A stretch of DNA of 64,000 bases, taken from NCBI GenBank assembly GCA_037367405.1, contig JAZKJV010000607.1:1-64000 (forward strand). Reading direction: 5' to 3'. A program made the position numbers and the translations under genes. How positions within the stretch are numbered: position 1 is the first letter of the stretch; the number at the start of each line of letters is the position of its first letter. Positions 45,184-57,400 of the stretch are shown here, piece after piece. The notes below the pieces were generated by a model, which ran no database searches, was not told the DNA's origin, and was given only the letters and a program-made list of their open reading frames with translations. Source of the DNA: Ottelia alismoides (taxonomy: Eukaryota > Streptophyta > Magnoliopsida > Alismatales > Hydrocharitaceae).

Positions 45184-46129
45184 TTCATGTAAAAAGGAAT
45201 CATTATCTCCTGAAGACTACAGTACATATTCTCTCCTATAAAATAAATCCTAATTATATTACTATTCACATTATGTAAAATCATATTCACATAATTCATA
45301 ATATTAAGATGAGAATCATATTCTCAATATTCCAAATTATTATGAGAATCCTATTCTCGATCTTTCCAATATTGTTGAGAATTTTATTTTCAATATTCCA
45401 AATATTATATGAATCTCATTCACGTTATTCTCAAGTTAAATGTAATATTCGCATTAATATTAAATAATGTGAATCGTAATCACATTATTATTTTATATTA
45501 AGTAGCCACATTAATTCGACAAAGTGTGAGTCATATTCATATTAATTTATGTTCACAAGCCTAAGTCAAATTCACACATCAATACTCCCAATTCTTTGAT
45601 ATGTAAATCCTAATCCAATTAGGGCGTTTATGCTTCATCCGAGTATACTGGATTGTATAAACCACGTATAGTAACTTTGACATACATATTAAAGTAACTT
45701 GACATACCATGATACATTATACTAATATCATGGTTGGAACCACTCGGGCATTCCCAATAGTCATGCCATAGTTTCATTATACATACCATGCTTAAAGTTG
45801 CATTTTCACCTATAGTAACTTGACATACCATGATACATTATAATAATATCATGGTTGGAACCACTTTGAACTATCTGATTGTGTCAGATATTGCCAATTC
45901 CCAATTGACTCTGAACTGTTTCTTTTCAATTTTCAGCTATTTGATCTTGATTTGGTCTAATGAATCGATATTTGATCCGATTAAATATTATTCACTTGAT
46001 CTCTATGTGGATCAGAGCCACTAAATTTCATACAATTTCATTATTCCATCGGAATGCCAACGTCTCGGTATACAATCTATTACCTCGCATTGACCTCGAG
46101 CATTCTCAATACTCGTGCATCCTACATAA
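45184..46129. other. AT-rich DNA with a 60-bp direct repeat
   Basis: The block 'agtaacttgacataccatga..atatcatggttggaaccact' occurs twice, at about 45692-45752 and 45813-45873. No gene recognised. It may be part of a decayed LTR belonging to the SIRE-type remnant. Confidence 0.5.
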
Positions 46130-47879
46130 ATAGAAGAAGTATCATTTTATGTGTTTTTTTCTCAAGAATGAAGGACAATAGTATAATGTATACGAATCAC
46201 ATATTCATCGCCCATAAAGTGCTGGGTGTCACTAGTACTTTTTTCCTATTTGAATGGCTACCAACGTCATCAACGTTGTTGTATGCAAAAAGATCCCTAC
46301 AAATTGCATATGAGGATACAACAAACCAAAATCAAAAGTAGAATCTAGACCATGAAATATCATTTTTACAATATTCTGATGACTTTCTTTAGGGCATGTT
46401 TAAAAACATGCAATTAAGTGGATGTTAAATAGAATACCATGCATACTCATAATTAGATAAAGAAAAAGACCAATTGAACAACCTCTATATAACTTTTGAT
46501 CAACATGTTTACCAGCTTTGTCTTTTGTCAAGATGTGTTGATGAATCTATAAGTGTTAGCTTTTGTTTACTATTGTCTAGTCCGAAGTTATACTTTATAA
46601 TGTCTTCGTGTATTTCTGTTGTAAGAAGAAAATTCCTTGGTCTAACTGATTGATTTGCATTCCACGAAAGAACTTTATCTCTCTCCATATGCTCATCTTA
46701 GATCATTCTCGCATATATTTAACAAGATAGTTGCAAACTTGAAACCTAAATTGATTAAAATGTCTTTTAAGCTATTACACCAAGTTATAGGTGCTTGCTT
46801 TAGTCTATACAAAGCTTTCCTACCTTTGAAGACATGGTTTGGATTGGTAGGCTTCTCCTCTATGAAGTTGTCTGGACTATGGAAACTTACTTTTTACACT
46901 CATTTGGAAAACCTGAATCCTTGATAACAAGAAAATGCTAATAGCATTTTGACTAATTCAATTCCTGCATTTTCTCTCAATGTATCCTTGTCCTACGCGT
47001 ATGGTTTTGTTTACAGAAATATTAAATTACCTTATTCATCTGATTTCATCATGAAATCTCACCTGACTCCTATCATCAAGTGGTCTTTGGGTTTGATTAC
47101 CTAATCACATCTCTGATTTCTTTCAAATTAAATGAACTCTTCTTGCATCGCCACAAGCCATGATTCATCGTTGAGTGCCTCATCTATACATTATGGCTCA
47201 CTAAGAAATATAAAAGTGGACGTGGTGAATGCATTTAAGCGCGGTCTCATTTGAACACCTTGAGATATATCTCTAGTTTCTAGCTCTTTGGGAGGGTCTC
47301 TTATGAAACTAATGTCTTTTGCAAACCACGATAATTCAAACTCTATAACATGTGATATGGGTGCAGAAGTTTTAGCTATTCATAATTCTTCATTGCTTGA
47401 GATGAGTGGACGATACTATTATTCTCATTAAATGATACATCCATCCACAACATCTATTATCTTCTTTTGGAGTATGTTGTATGATTTTTTCTAAGTCTGC
47501 GTGATGACTAGCCTAGAAAAGATTCCTTCGTTACTTTTGGGATCAAACTTGTCAAGATTATCCTCATGTTGAGAATAAAGTATTTACAACCAAAAATTCA
47601 AATGTAAAGCTCAAAAGATGCCTTCTTTAAATACAAGGTGGAATAAAAAGTAATATTTAATACATAACTGATGACACTCATAGCCTTTGCTTTAAAATGA
47701 TGAGAAAGGTGGGATTCGCAAAAGCATAGTACGAGTATATTCTTGTATTGTGCAGCTTTTGTATTCTATTACATTGTGCTGAGATGCTTTTACTGAGTGA
47801 TAAAAATTTGTGCTTAAACCCAAAGATGCTTTATTGGAAAGAGAAATGATACATTAAAAAAAGATGATCTCAAGATCAA

Positions 47880-48102
47880 AGCATAATAAAAATCAAGTTA
47901 TGCCACTTAAAGGTAGAACCTGGAGGAGCGGGCGAAGCAGGAGCATGGATGGAAGAGTAGCACCGACCACAGATGAGCATAGAGGACGTTGGAGAAGAAC
48001 CTAGACGAGTGAATGGAGGCTGGGGAGAGGGCGGTGAGGGTTGTGAAAGTTGTGGCTGCATTGGTGAATGAGAAGGGATCCATGCGCAGGTTGGGTACGT
48101 AA
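47880..48102 (-). other. GC-richer island next to the CACTA-like end
   Basis: About 200 bp of markedly higher GC than the surroundings, open on the minus strand (RMDPFSFTNAATTFTTLTAL). No domain recognised. It sits between the SIRE remnant and the CACTA-like repeats and may be host sequence captured by that element. Confidence 0.35.
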
Positions 48103-48692
48103 ATCACTATAGGGGACGGTTGTCAATCATCTTATTTATAATGATTAGGGATGGTTTACTCACAACGGTCCCTTTTAACCTCAAATATTCATCGATTTTT
48201 GACCCATCAATCCGAGAAGGGGCGATCAATATATGACCATCCCTTCTAGTCATCATTTGGGAAAGTTACACACGTCTCCTTTGACAAAATATCTCGTAGC
48301 TTTAAGCAACCAACGACGACGAGCACAAAGAAGTAGAGCGAACAGTTATGACCATCCTCGATCATCCAAAAAAGAGACATTCATAAAAGAGATGGTTATA
48401 AGTGATCGTCTCTTAGTAGGAGAAATAGGGGATGGTCACAACGACCGTCCCGACTAACATTTGACATAGGGGATGGACAAGATTATAACAGTACTCTTAC
48501 ATGGATATGGGGGGTGGGCGTAATAGTAACTGTCCCCTCTGATGCTTGAATAGGGAATGAGGGTTTGCGAATGTCCCTTATGAGCGGGACTAGCGACAAG
48601 TGGAGCACGACCGTCCCCACGGGTTGCTAATGGGACGATCATTTTGTAACAACCCCTAATCACTGTCCCCAAAAGCTAATCTGTTAGTAGTG
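48103..48692. mobile_element. CACTA-like non-autonomous element with GGGGACGGT subrepeats
   Basis: It begins CACTATAGGGGACGG at 48103; the right end is the complement of CACTACTAACAGATTAGC at 48692. At least eight GGGA(C/T)GGT-type subrepeats occur in both orientations. It lies within the SIRE integrase remnant, so it inserted after it. No transposase; no clear 3-bp duplication. Confidence 0.6.
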
Positions 48693-50760
48693 TCTGCACA
48701 GTACTTTGGGAAATCTTCGCTCTTGAATTCGCCACCATGACCACTTCTCAACTTAGTGATAATAGTTCGTTGTTTATTCTAAATTCAGATATCTAGATTT
48801 GTAAATTCTGGAAAACCAGAGACTTTTGTTTGTAAGAAACAAAATACTAGTATATCACGATTTGTGTGTCCAAAATGATATTGTAAAAATTCCATGGGTC
48901 TAGTTGTGTTAATTAACCTTTTGTTCTTAAAGGAGAACTCGTGTAGCTTTTCCTAGTTCACATGTTGTATACATGTCTTCTTTATAGAAGTTAGATTAGG
49001 AAGTCCCTCAAATAGGTTGAGTCTACTTATCTTGTTAATCAAGTTCATGTGCTATAATCTTTTATGCCGGAGTAAGGTTTCATCTTATGAAGCTAGTAAG
49101 CAGTCTAGTAAAACATACTCATCGAATCTAAGTGTGTGAATATTTTGTGCATGCAACCTTAAAGAAAAACTTATTTTCTATCTTCTTTTATTACTTCAAA
49201 TCAGTCTTTAAAAAAATAATTTATATTTTTTATCACATATTTGAAAAGACAATTAATTACAAGTTATGCTTTAAATCTTTAACCAAATTAATTCAATCAA
49301 CTAAAGTAAGAAAGTTTCTGGTTGTACCTTCACCAATAATCATACATATATTGTTGTTGATGAATGTGCATGTTCCACCTTTCCTGTATTATAACTTGAT
49401 GAATAGGTTTATATCTCTAATCATGTGTTTTGAACATCAATTGTACATGATACATTTTCTCTTTGTAATTCTTAATACCTTCAAAAGAGCACTTGTCATG
49501 CAATGTGTTAAGGCTGTCTCCAACCAGACTTCTTTTTGCCTATGGGACTTATTTGCTTTTTTATATTCCATGTCCAGTCCTCATGATTTTTACCCTATGA
49601 GTTCCTAAAGCCTGCAAAAAAAGAATGTTATTTGATATCCAATTCTTGTGGTTACTTATGGGGTTAGCTTGGTTTCTAGGAGTAATCCAAGGTCTCTTAC
49701 CCCTTCTTTACCTTACTAGATCTAAGATTAACATCAATATAAGTTTTAATGCATCAAATGCTAGCTCTGTCAGACTTCTTTTAAATAGGAGGTTCATATC
49801 CTAATCCAAACCTGGTAGCTGACAATTTATCCAATCCTTCTTTGCTTTTGTAAACTTGTCTAGATCATCTATGGAATTCTGGTTTAAACTTTTGATCCTG
49901 CCATGCCATCTTCTAGGGTTTCTATGTTTTTAAGTTGACTAATTTCTAATTCATGCTTTCTTGGGTAGAGTTTACTTTGGCCTTAAGCAATATATTTTCA
50001 TTTTCAAAGTTAACAACAAATCCATGTGCAATTCTTAAAAAGTTTTAAGATTCCATAAAAAGGTAAATTCTTGTGAGTTTGTGTCATCACCAATTTCACT
50101 TGAATCAAATGTGTTCCAATTATCTTGTGCCAATTATATTTTGTGAATCTTCTTACGATGCCTTGATGATTCTTTCTTCTTTTCATTCTCTGCTTTCTTT
50201 TCCTTGAAGGATTCTTGTTGCTTTCTATGAATTCTCATGTTTAAATGACATTCCTTTTGAAAGTGGTTTCTCTTCTTACAATTGAAGCAAGATGGCATCA
50301 CTTTCCTTTCCCTTCGAGTCATTTTTAAATTTTACTAGTGTATTAACTTATCTTGACATGAAAGTAACATTTTCATCATTTGAATCTCCTTGACATGGTT
50401 GATTTACCTTGTAAGGTTAATATTTTGTTTCTATTTTTGATTTCACCTTCTACATCTTTCTCTTGTTATTTTTGGATTTCACAGGACAAGAGCTTGCTAA
50501 CTAGATTATCCTTGGGAGCTTAATATATCATCGGCTTTCTCGATAATAGTTGTAGTGGTCCTTCATTCAGTTGCCAACGATATCAAGAGATTCTTTACAT
50601 GCATGGTTCAAGCACATCTACATTGTAGTTTTGCGTCTATTTACGATGTTAATAAATCTTGTGTATATGTCTCAGATGGATTCTCCATGTTCCATTCGTA
50701 GTGGCTCACATATTTGTTGAAGATGTTCTACACAATCTCAGTTGATCAACCAATTTAATT

Positions 50761-52336
50761 TTTTCAAAAGAAATGTATGCACATCAATTTTGCAAAATTT
50801 AAGCATAGTCACCTTCAGCAGAGACATTGCACCGAGGATTACAATTTTAGTAAGAACAAAAAACATCTACAAATAATGACAAACTTCAACAGAAACATTG
50901 CACTGGTGATTACTTTTACATAGGAATAAAAACGCAAAGAAAAAATACAATCCATTCTTCAACATAAAGATCAACAAATTATACAAATAACCCATTGAAA
51001 TATTATATCAATATCACGAAGCAAAATGAAACAAATGCACCATACAATCATATGACAACACAATATATCATTTTATACAACACTTAACCTCATTCTTACA
51101 AAATATATATAGCATCAAAAACATAATACTAAGAATCGACAAGATAATCAACCATTAACACAAACATATACTCTTACCAAACATCATTAACCATATAATA
51201 ATACATACACAACATAGTGAAGAAAATTATATGAAGTATACCATCATAATTTAAAATAATATCCACAAGAAAACGAACTCAAGATAACATAAATATTATC
51301 ATATTCATATGACAACATATCCATACCTCATATATAATAGAAGAACACACAAAGAGCATAACATTATCGAACAAAACGAAAAAGAGAAAACTCCATTCAA
51401 CTTCAAATCTACAAATCGTTGGAGAATCCATTCAATCGAATGGAACAATAGCAACACAATTCATTCCAAAAATCAAAATAAAAGCAACACCAACAATAAG
51501 AATGAAACCAACGTAATATCACTATCATCACATTCTTATAATAAAACACATTCATATTTCAAATACAATAGAAGAACACATATAAGGAACGTACCTAGAG
51601 AAACGTATCGCACAAAATGAAAAGGGAAAGACTCAATCCAACAATCATATGAACTAACTTTAAACCTATAAATCACTGAAGAATCCATTCAATCAATATT
51701 AGTAGTATTTCGAAAAAACAAACAAATGCATATGATATGAAAGTAGGATACTCAATCACATTTTTGTTTTATAAAAACACACACAATAGTTAATGAATAA
51801 AATAAAAGAACGCAAAAAGAACATAGTTGGAGAAGCCTATCAAAACAATGCGACGAGGGAATGATTTTCAAAATAAGTAAACACATATGAAATAGAAGGA
51901 GGATGATCGATCAAACCTGATGGAAAAAACCAACCACACAATAATCGCTTGATAGAATAAAAGAGCACATACGATACATATATGTAAAATCCCATTGAAT
52001 AAAACGAACAGGAGAAGACTTGAACAAATCGAAAAAGAAGCGAAGGGCAGAGCAATGAGACTGAAGAAGAGGTGAAGTAGAGATGGGTAGCATACTCTCT
52101 TCTCTTTATCATGAACAACCAACATGTGGTTGCTCCGTTAGGCGATCATTAAAAGATGATAGCCAATAGCGACATTATGCCTATGGCTTTAGAAAGAGTA
52201 AGGACAAAGGAGTGGATCAAAAGAAAGGCGCAAGGAGACACACATGAGAAAACTTAGTAGAGGGGCAAAGGGACACACCAAATAGGCACAAGGAGAAGCT
52301 GTGTAACAACAGCAATAAGACTGGGGCAGAACCCAG
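50761..52336. other. A-rich DNA with degenerate tandem repeats
   Basis: From about 51300 to 52050 a diverged ~200-240-bp unit recurs ('ataatagaagaacacacaaag', 'aacaaaacgaaaaagagaaaactc', 'gaatccattcaatc'). No gene recognised. Confidence 0.5.
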
Positions 52337-52687
52337 CTATAATATAAAGAGATTAATGGGGCTGTCCTCTTGGGGCAGTCAACATGGCTGCTCCCGCGTC
52401 ATTTTTGGTGTTTTTTTTAATTTTTTTTGAAAAATATCGCCATGTATATTCATCTATGTATCCCTCCTACATGACATTCGAATTTCGTCAGAAACAGAGA
52501 CTCCTATGCTCTCCATCTAGAATATGTATTCTAGAAGGAGGGTATAGGGGTATCTGTTTCTGGTGAAATTCGAGTGACATGTAGGAGGCATATAAGAATG
52601 AATATACATGACGATATTTTTCAAAAAAACAAAACAAACACCAAAAATAGCACGAAGGCAGGCCATTAATCTCTAATATAAAGTATA
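52337..52687. mobile_element. Foldback MITE
   Basis: Arms start 'aatataaagagattaatgg' (left) with its inverted copy at about 52665-52687; inside, 'tttttggtgttt', 'gccatgtatattcatc', 'atttcgtcagaaacagagactc' and their complements pair across a short loop. Same family as 35818-36081. It ends about 47 bp from the MULE at 52735. Confidence 0.75.
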
Positions 52688-52734
52688 GATATTCTTATCT
52701 TCCATCCAACAACTTATTTCTCCATACAGAGATG

Positions 52735-53950
52735 GGATTTTTACCCGGCAGACCCTGTAATCTTTTGCAATTACCGCTACGACCTCTGAAACATCCTAAT
52801 CCCTCCCCTGACCTCGTAAAGTTGCTCCGTCTTACCCAACAAACCCTGCCGTCAATTCTAACTATATTTGAGTTAGTTACTTGGGTTAGTCTTGAGTTAA
52901 CATAACCAATTTACTATCCAGTTGAAAAAAATAGGAAAAAATAAATCGACGGAAGCAGGGGGCGGGCTCCATCGTCTGGAGAGCAGCAGGGGCTCCATTG
53001 TCTGGAGAACATCAGCGGTCCTCCATCAGCAGAGCAAGGGGAGGCATGGGGGGGGGGCTCCATCGCCGGGGAAGAAGGGGGGGGGGGCTGCATCATCGGG
53101 AGAGCAGCAGGGGCGCAGCGGCGGCATCGGCGGAGGGGGGCTTCAGCGACGGGGGGGGGGGGGGGGGGGGGGGTTCCTCCATCGCGCGGGGGGGTGGGGG
53201 GCTCCATCGCGCAGGGGGGAGGGGCTCCATCACGTCGGGTGGGGGGAATCAACGTCGGCCGGGGGGTGGGGGGTCCTCCATTATCGGCGCAGGGGGGGGG
53301 GGCTCCGTCGGCGATGGGTTCTCAAACAGGGCTCCGTCGTATGGCAACACATCAGGCAACACGTGAAATCCAAGGCCCATCAGGGCTCTACCTACAGACT
53401 CATGACAACACATGCCCCAGGAATTTATCAGGCGATGGGTTCTCCAACCTCCCGCAACCTCCGTGTTGCAAAGCAACCCCTCCTGCCCATTGGAAAACCC
53501 CTACGCAGTGGCAACGACACCCTTTTCCCAACAAGAAGGCGATCGGATACCCTACACAGGGTGGGGGCCTCCGTCGGCCGGGCAGGGGGGCCTCCATAGA
53601 AGTGGCGGCCGGGGGAGGCCTCCATCGCAGCAACGGCGGCTGGGGTGGGGGAAGCAGCATCGTCGGGGCCGCGGGGGGGGGGGGGGGGGGGGTGGAGCCG
53701 AGCAGCGACGACAGGAGGGGGTGTCGGATGATGGAGTGGCATTCAGTGTAAATTTAATAAACAAAATGGGTATAGTATAAAGGAACATAACGGAATCTGG
53801 TCAATTTTAATGGGTCAATTAACGGGCTTTAACCGCAGGGTCTGTAGGGTAAGGGTTAGCAACTTTACGAGGTTGCGGAAGGAATTAGGTTGTTTCAGAG
53901 GTCGTAGCGGTAATTGCAAAAGATTACAGGTTCTGCCGGATAAAAATCCC
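52735..53950. mobile_element. Non-autonomous MULE with long TIRs and a poly-G-rich core
   Basis: The left TIR starts GGGATTTTTACCCGGCAGACC; the right TIR is its inverted copy, about 90% identical over 92 bp and weaker further in. Flanks are TACAGAGAT (52726-52734) and TAGAGAGAT (53951-53959), a 9-bp duplication with one change. The core (about 52955-53740) is G-rich on the plus strand and includes homopolymers of about 23 G (53151-53173) and 20 G (53673-53692). No transposase. Gly/Arg-rich frames here are compositional artefacts. It ends about 450 bp upstream of the SCAR start codon. Confidence 0.9.
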
Positions 53951-53959
53951 TAGAGAGAT

Positions 53960-54402
53960 TATTCCAACACAATCAAAACCTATTCTCCTGATAAAACAAG
54001 AATGATTAGATACAATACAACCAACTCCAGTTGACTCTCTGCCGTTACGTGCATTTAATCTCTTTCCTTAACTCCTCTTCCTCGACGGTTACTCTCAAAC
54101 GCATGGGCCCTAATCCCAAGCAAGGAAAGAAAGAGCCGATGGAGTGGTCCCACCCACCTATTCGACGTCACTCGCCCATATTAATTATCTCACCTCTCCG
54201 ACCCCTTCTCATTCTCCTCCCCTTCTGTCCTTGCATATTCCCACTCCCGACCCGACCACCGAAAAGGCTGTCGCTTGCAAAGTCCGAACCCGCCGACCCG
54301 CAAAAAGGTCGGGGAAAGTCCAATTCCAGCACTCCTTCCTCGCCGCCGACGGCAACGGAGTTCCTCTTCCGGTGATCCCGCCGGCCCGATCCGGCTAAGA
54401 GG
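53960..54402 (+). promoter_or_regulatory. Promoter/5' leader of the SCAR gene
   Basis: A C/T-rich stretch from about 54150 looks like a transcribed leader. An upstream ATG at 54103 opens a frame of about 90 codons that overlaps nothing conserved. No clear TATA box. The region is bounded on the left by the MULE target duplication. Confidence 0.45.
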
Positions 54403-57400
54403 ATGCCGGTGGTGAGGTTCCGCGTGCGAAACGAGTACGGCCATGCGGATCCGGAGCTGTATGGCGCGGCAGATCGGGATGATCCGGAGGCGCTGCTGGA
54501 AGGGGTCGCCATGGCGGGCCTCGTCGGCGTGCTGCGGCAGCTCGGGGACCTCGCTGAGTGAGTACTTTTGTTGTTTGCTGATGTTTTGGATGGGTTTGTT
54601 CTGGGTTTTTGGTGCCGCCGTGGCTTCGTAAATTTGGTAGGTTTCAATTTGGGATTTGATGCATGGTGTCTGAGTTTGAGATTGGTGGGATTTGTGCGTG
54701 TTTGGGATTTTTTGTTTTCTGCAATGCATGCGGGTGTATCTGTTTCAAGTGGCATCAAGGGCTTCATTTGGTGTTGGGGGGTGGGGTGGGAGTTGTTTAA
54801 AGGTGTGTTCTTGCGGAAGTTTTGAAGATATGTTGATTAATCTTATTCGACTGGAGGAAATGTAAACATGTGATCTACTTGGGCATGGCTTACGTGCAGA
54901 GTTTACTGGGTTATCAATCTGTGCTGTGTTTGTATGATTTCGAACTATAGCAGCATACCTGCTTGAAGAGTTTATATAGCTGCTCCATTGGCGAGATTCG
55001 TGCTTTGTAGAGTGTGGCATGGTCTTGGGGATTTGATGCTTGTTGTTTCGTAAAGATGATCTTTTGCTTTTCTTGAGTCTCATTCTATAAACATTAATTG
55101 ATGGGCAAATGTCGTACTTTTTGGGCTGTTTTCCTTTGCACCATTTGAATAACAAAATGCATCTTCCCGTGTTAAATGGGATCTGGTAAGCACTTGGACA
55201 AAAATAAAGACATGGAAGTAGAAAGAAGGGAAGCTGAAATCTGAAACATATGTATGTAAAAAAGATGCATAGAGTTTTTATCTCGCATCGGAGGAAAAGA
55301 AAGTGAACTTTGACTTGTTTGAAGAAGTGAATTGTTAATTTGATGTTACCTTTTGTTTTCTTGAGAAGCACTTTTTTTTGCTTTTTAATTTGAAGAAGAC
55401 AAGAAATTTTAAGGAATATCGCTGTGTATTTTCCCCCTAAATTTCACATCGTTCTTTTAAAAAAGTGCCTCAATTTAGATGTCCTCATTTCTTCACGTCT
55501 AATTGCCGCAGATATAACCCTCCATTTTCCTCCGTACAGGTTTGCTGCTGGGATCTTTCATAATTTGCATGAAGAAGTTATGTCCACCTCTGCTAGAGGG
55601 CATAGTTTAATGCTCCGTGTTCAACAATTGGAGGCGGAATTTCCAGCAATAGAGAAGGCTTTTCTCTCTCAAACTACACATTTGCACACTATTAACAACA
55701 CAGGTTAGTGATTTAAAATGTTGCATGCTGTGGCAATACTCCTTATCTTTCTAGCTAAGTACTGTCGTAGAAGGAAACAGAAGGTTGATTTAATGTTGAG
55801 AAGCTAGGAAAGAAATATAGATTAGTTTCTACATCCATGCGTATTCAATTCATGCTGTATTATAGGTGCATGCATGCATCTGCCAGAATTCATCTAGGTC
55901 AAGGTTTGAATACATCACCAGTGGAAATAACAGAAATGGGAAATGGCTCAAGAAAGCATTTTTTTCATAAATCAAGATACCCATATTACTTAGTTCACTA
56001 AGTAAGATGAAAACAATACTCTTGTAGGCATGAAAGAGTGTATTTATGACATTAATATTTAAGACCACATTTTCTAAAGTGAGAAGGGTTGTGAACCGAA
56101 GCCAGTTAACACTGTACACAATATATTAATACCAGAGTACATTAGATATTACAGAAAAATGGCGGCCCTACCGTTGTCAGGGATACTTCTGAGAGGTGTT
56201 CGTTGCGGTGATGGACCACCCTTCCACTCTTGGGAAGGAGTTTTTTTCTGAAAGGAAAAAGGACGGCCACCGTATACGTGTGCTTCCAAAAACTTCACCA
56301 TTACTTCACAAGGTTACAAATATAGGGCTATTAAAGCCAAAAATAGTTGCATGATCCAACTTTCACCTTATGATTTAACGTGAGAAATTACATTGTCACC
56401 ATAGTATCTTTTCTGACGGAAGACCACTTCATTTCTTGCAAGCCATGGGGCTCTAACATCATCCGCAAGCCTGGTTCTGTCTTCCTCATGGCCTGGATAC
56501 TCGGACCCAATAGACTACTGAGTGTTTGCAAAATGGTCCGTCTTGATCAGTGTGTTCCCAAAGCTCTCCCACACCCCCACAGAGCATGATAAGTGAAAAA
56601 GAGGCAGTCCACATCTTCATTGGTCTCCAAACAACTTGCACAAGTGGAGCCCGTGCCATGGAAGAGGCATATAAATCTGTCTTATTTTTTTCCTGAGTGG
56701 CGAGGATGATAATTTCTTTTAGATTTTGATTGGATACTTGGTCTGTGAGGGGGGCTGCACACAAAATTTTTAGTAAGACTTTTTTGCCTTAGCAGCCAAC
56801 TGGGACTTGTACATTGTTCGATTCATTGTCCAATAAAGGTTGGGTGCTTACCTTTGAACATGGCTTCCCTAAGCAGAGGGTGCATGCTTTCTCTTCATGG
56901 GGTTGACTGAGTTTTTTAGTATTGGGGGATGGGGTTGCTTTTTGATGGTTGTGAACATTGGATGTGGTTCAAAGTCGAATTATAGGTCAATAAGGAATAT
57001 GTGACTTTAGTTGATCTTGGGGACTTGGCTACGAATTACAAACTAATTTAGGACTCAAAGGTGTGGTTGAGAGTGAAGGTCGTCTTGTAGCTACTGAGAA
57101 GGGCTACAATGATGATTAGAGTTCATTGGGAACTGTTTTGTGTGGACAAGGATGTGGAGCATCTGCTCTTTTCTCATGTTCATGCTAAAGAGGTTTGGCA
57201 AGGGGAGGTAATTGTTAGGCCCGATTCCGACTACTACACATTTTTTTGGATTTCTCTCGGTGCTGCTTATTTTTGGTTGCATTGCCTTTGGGTGAAGCCT
57301 TCGGGATATATTTGGACTCTCTGGTTAGTGAGAAATGGTGTGGTGTTGTATTAGAATAGATTTTATGTGAAAACATCCTTGAGCACGTAAAGGATCTTTT

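Larger units (their letters stand above)
46130..50760 (-). pseudogene. SIRE/Maximus-type copia remnant, split by an insertion
   Basis: Minus-strand fragments in the correct order, all riddled with stops: gag (HGESI*DIYTRFINIVNR, about 50650-50710), zinc knuckle CFNCKKRNHFQKEC (about 50248-50289), GAG-pre-integrase (LLRHKRL, 49054-49075; GLPNLTS), integrase (NTTRPMEFL; LRSGHGGEF at 48725-48754). After the insertion at about 47840-48692 come SQHNVIEYK, SYVLN, IFGCKYFILN, DNLDKFDPKSNEGIF, RDISQGVQMR, ESWLVAMQEEF*FERNQ, KALYRLKQAPITW (46780-46816), THLDK and EKSTSDTQHFMGD (46204-46245). Phrases such as GVQ-R, AMQEE..FERN and FGCK.FILN are typical of the SIRE lineage. Clearly dead and much older than the other copia elements here. 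LTRs were not located. Confidence 0.85.

Noticed and set aside
49132..49608. 158-codon plus-strand frame with hydrophobic segments
   Set aside because: It is antisense to the SIRE-type gag/pre-integrase remnant and has no domain.
52914..53788. Gly/Arg-rich and Pro-rich frames of 60-225 codons
   Set aside because: They fall in the poly-G core of the MULE at 52735-53950; openness comes from lack of A/T, not coding.
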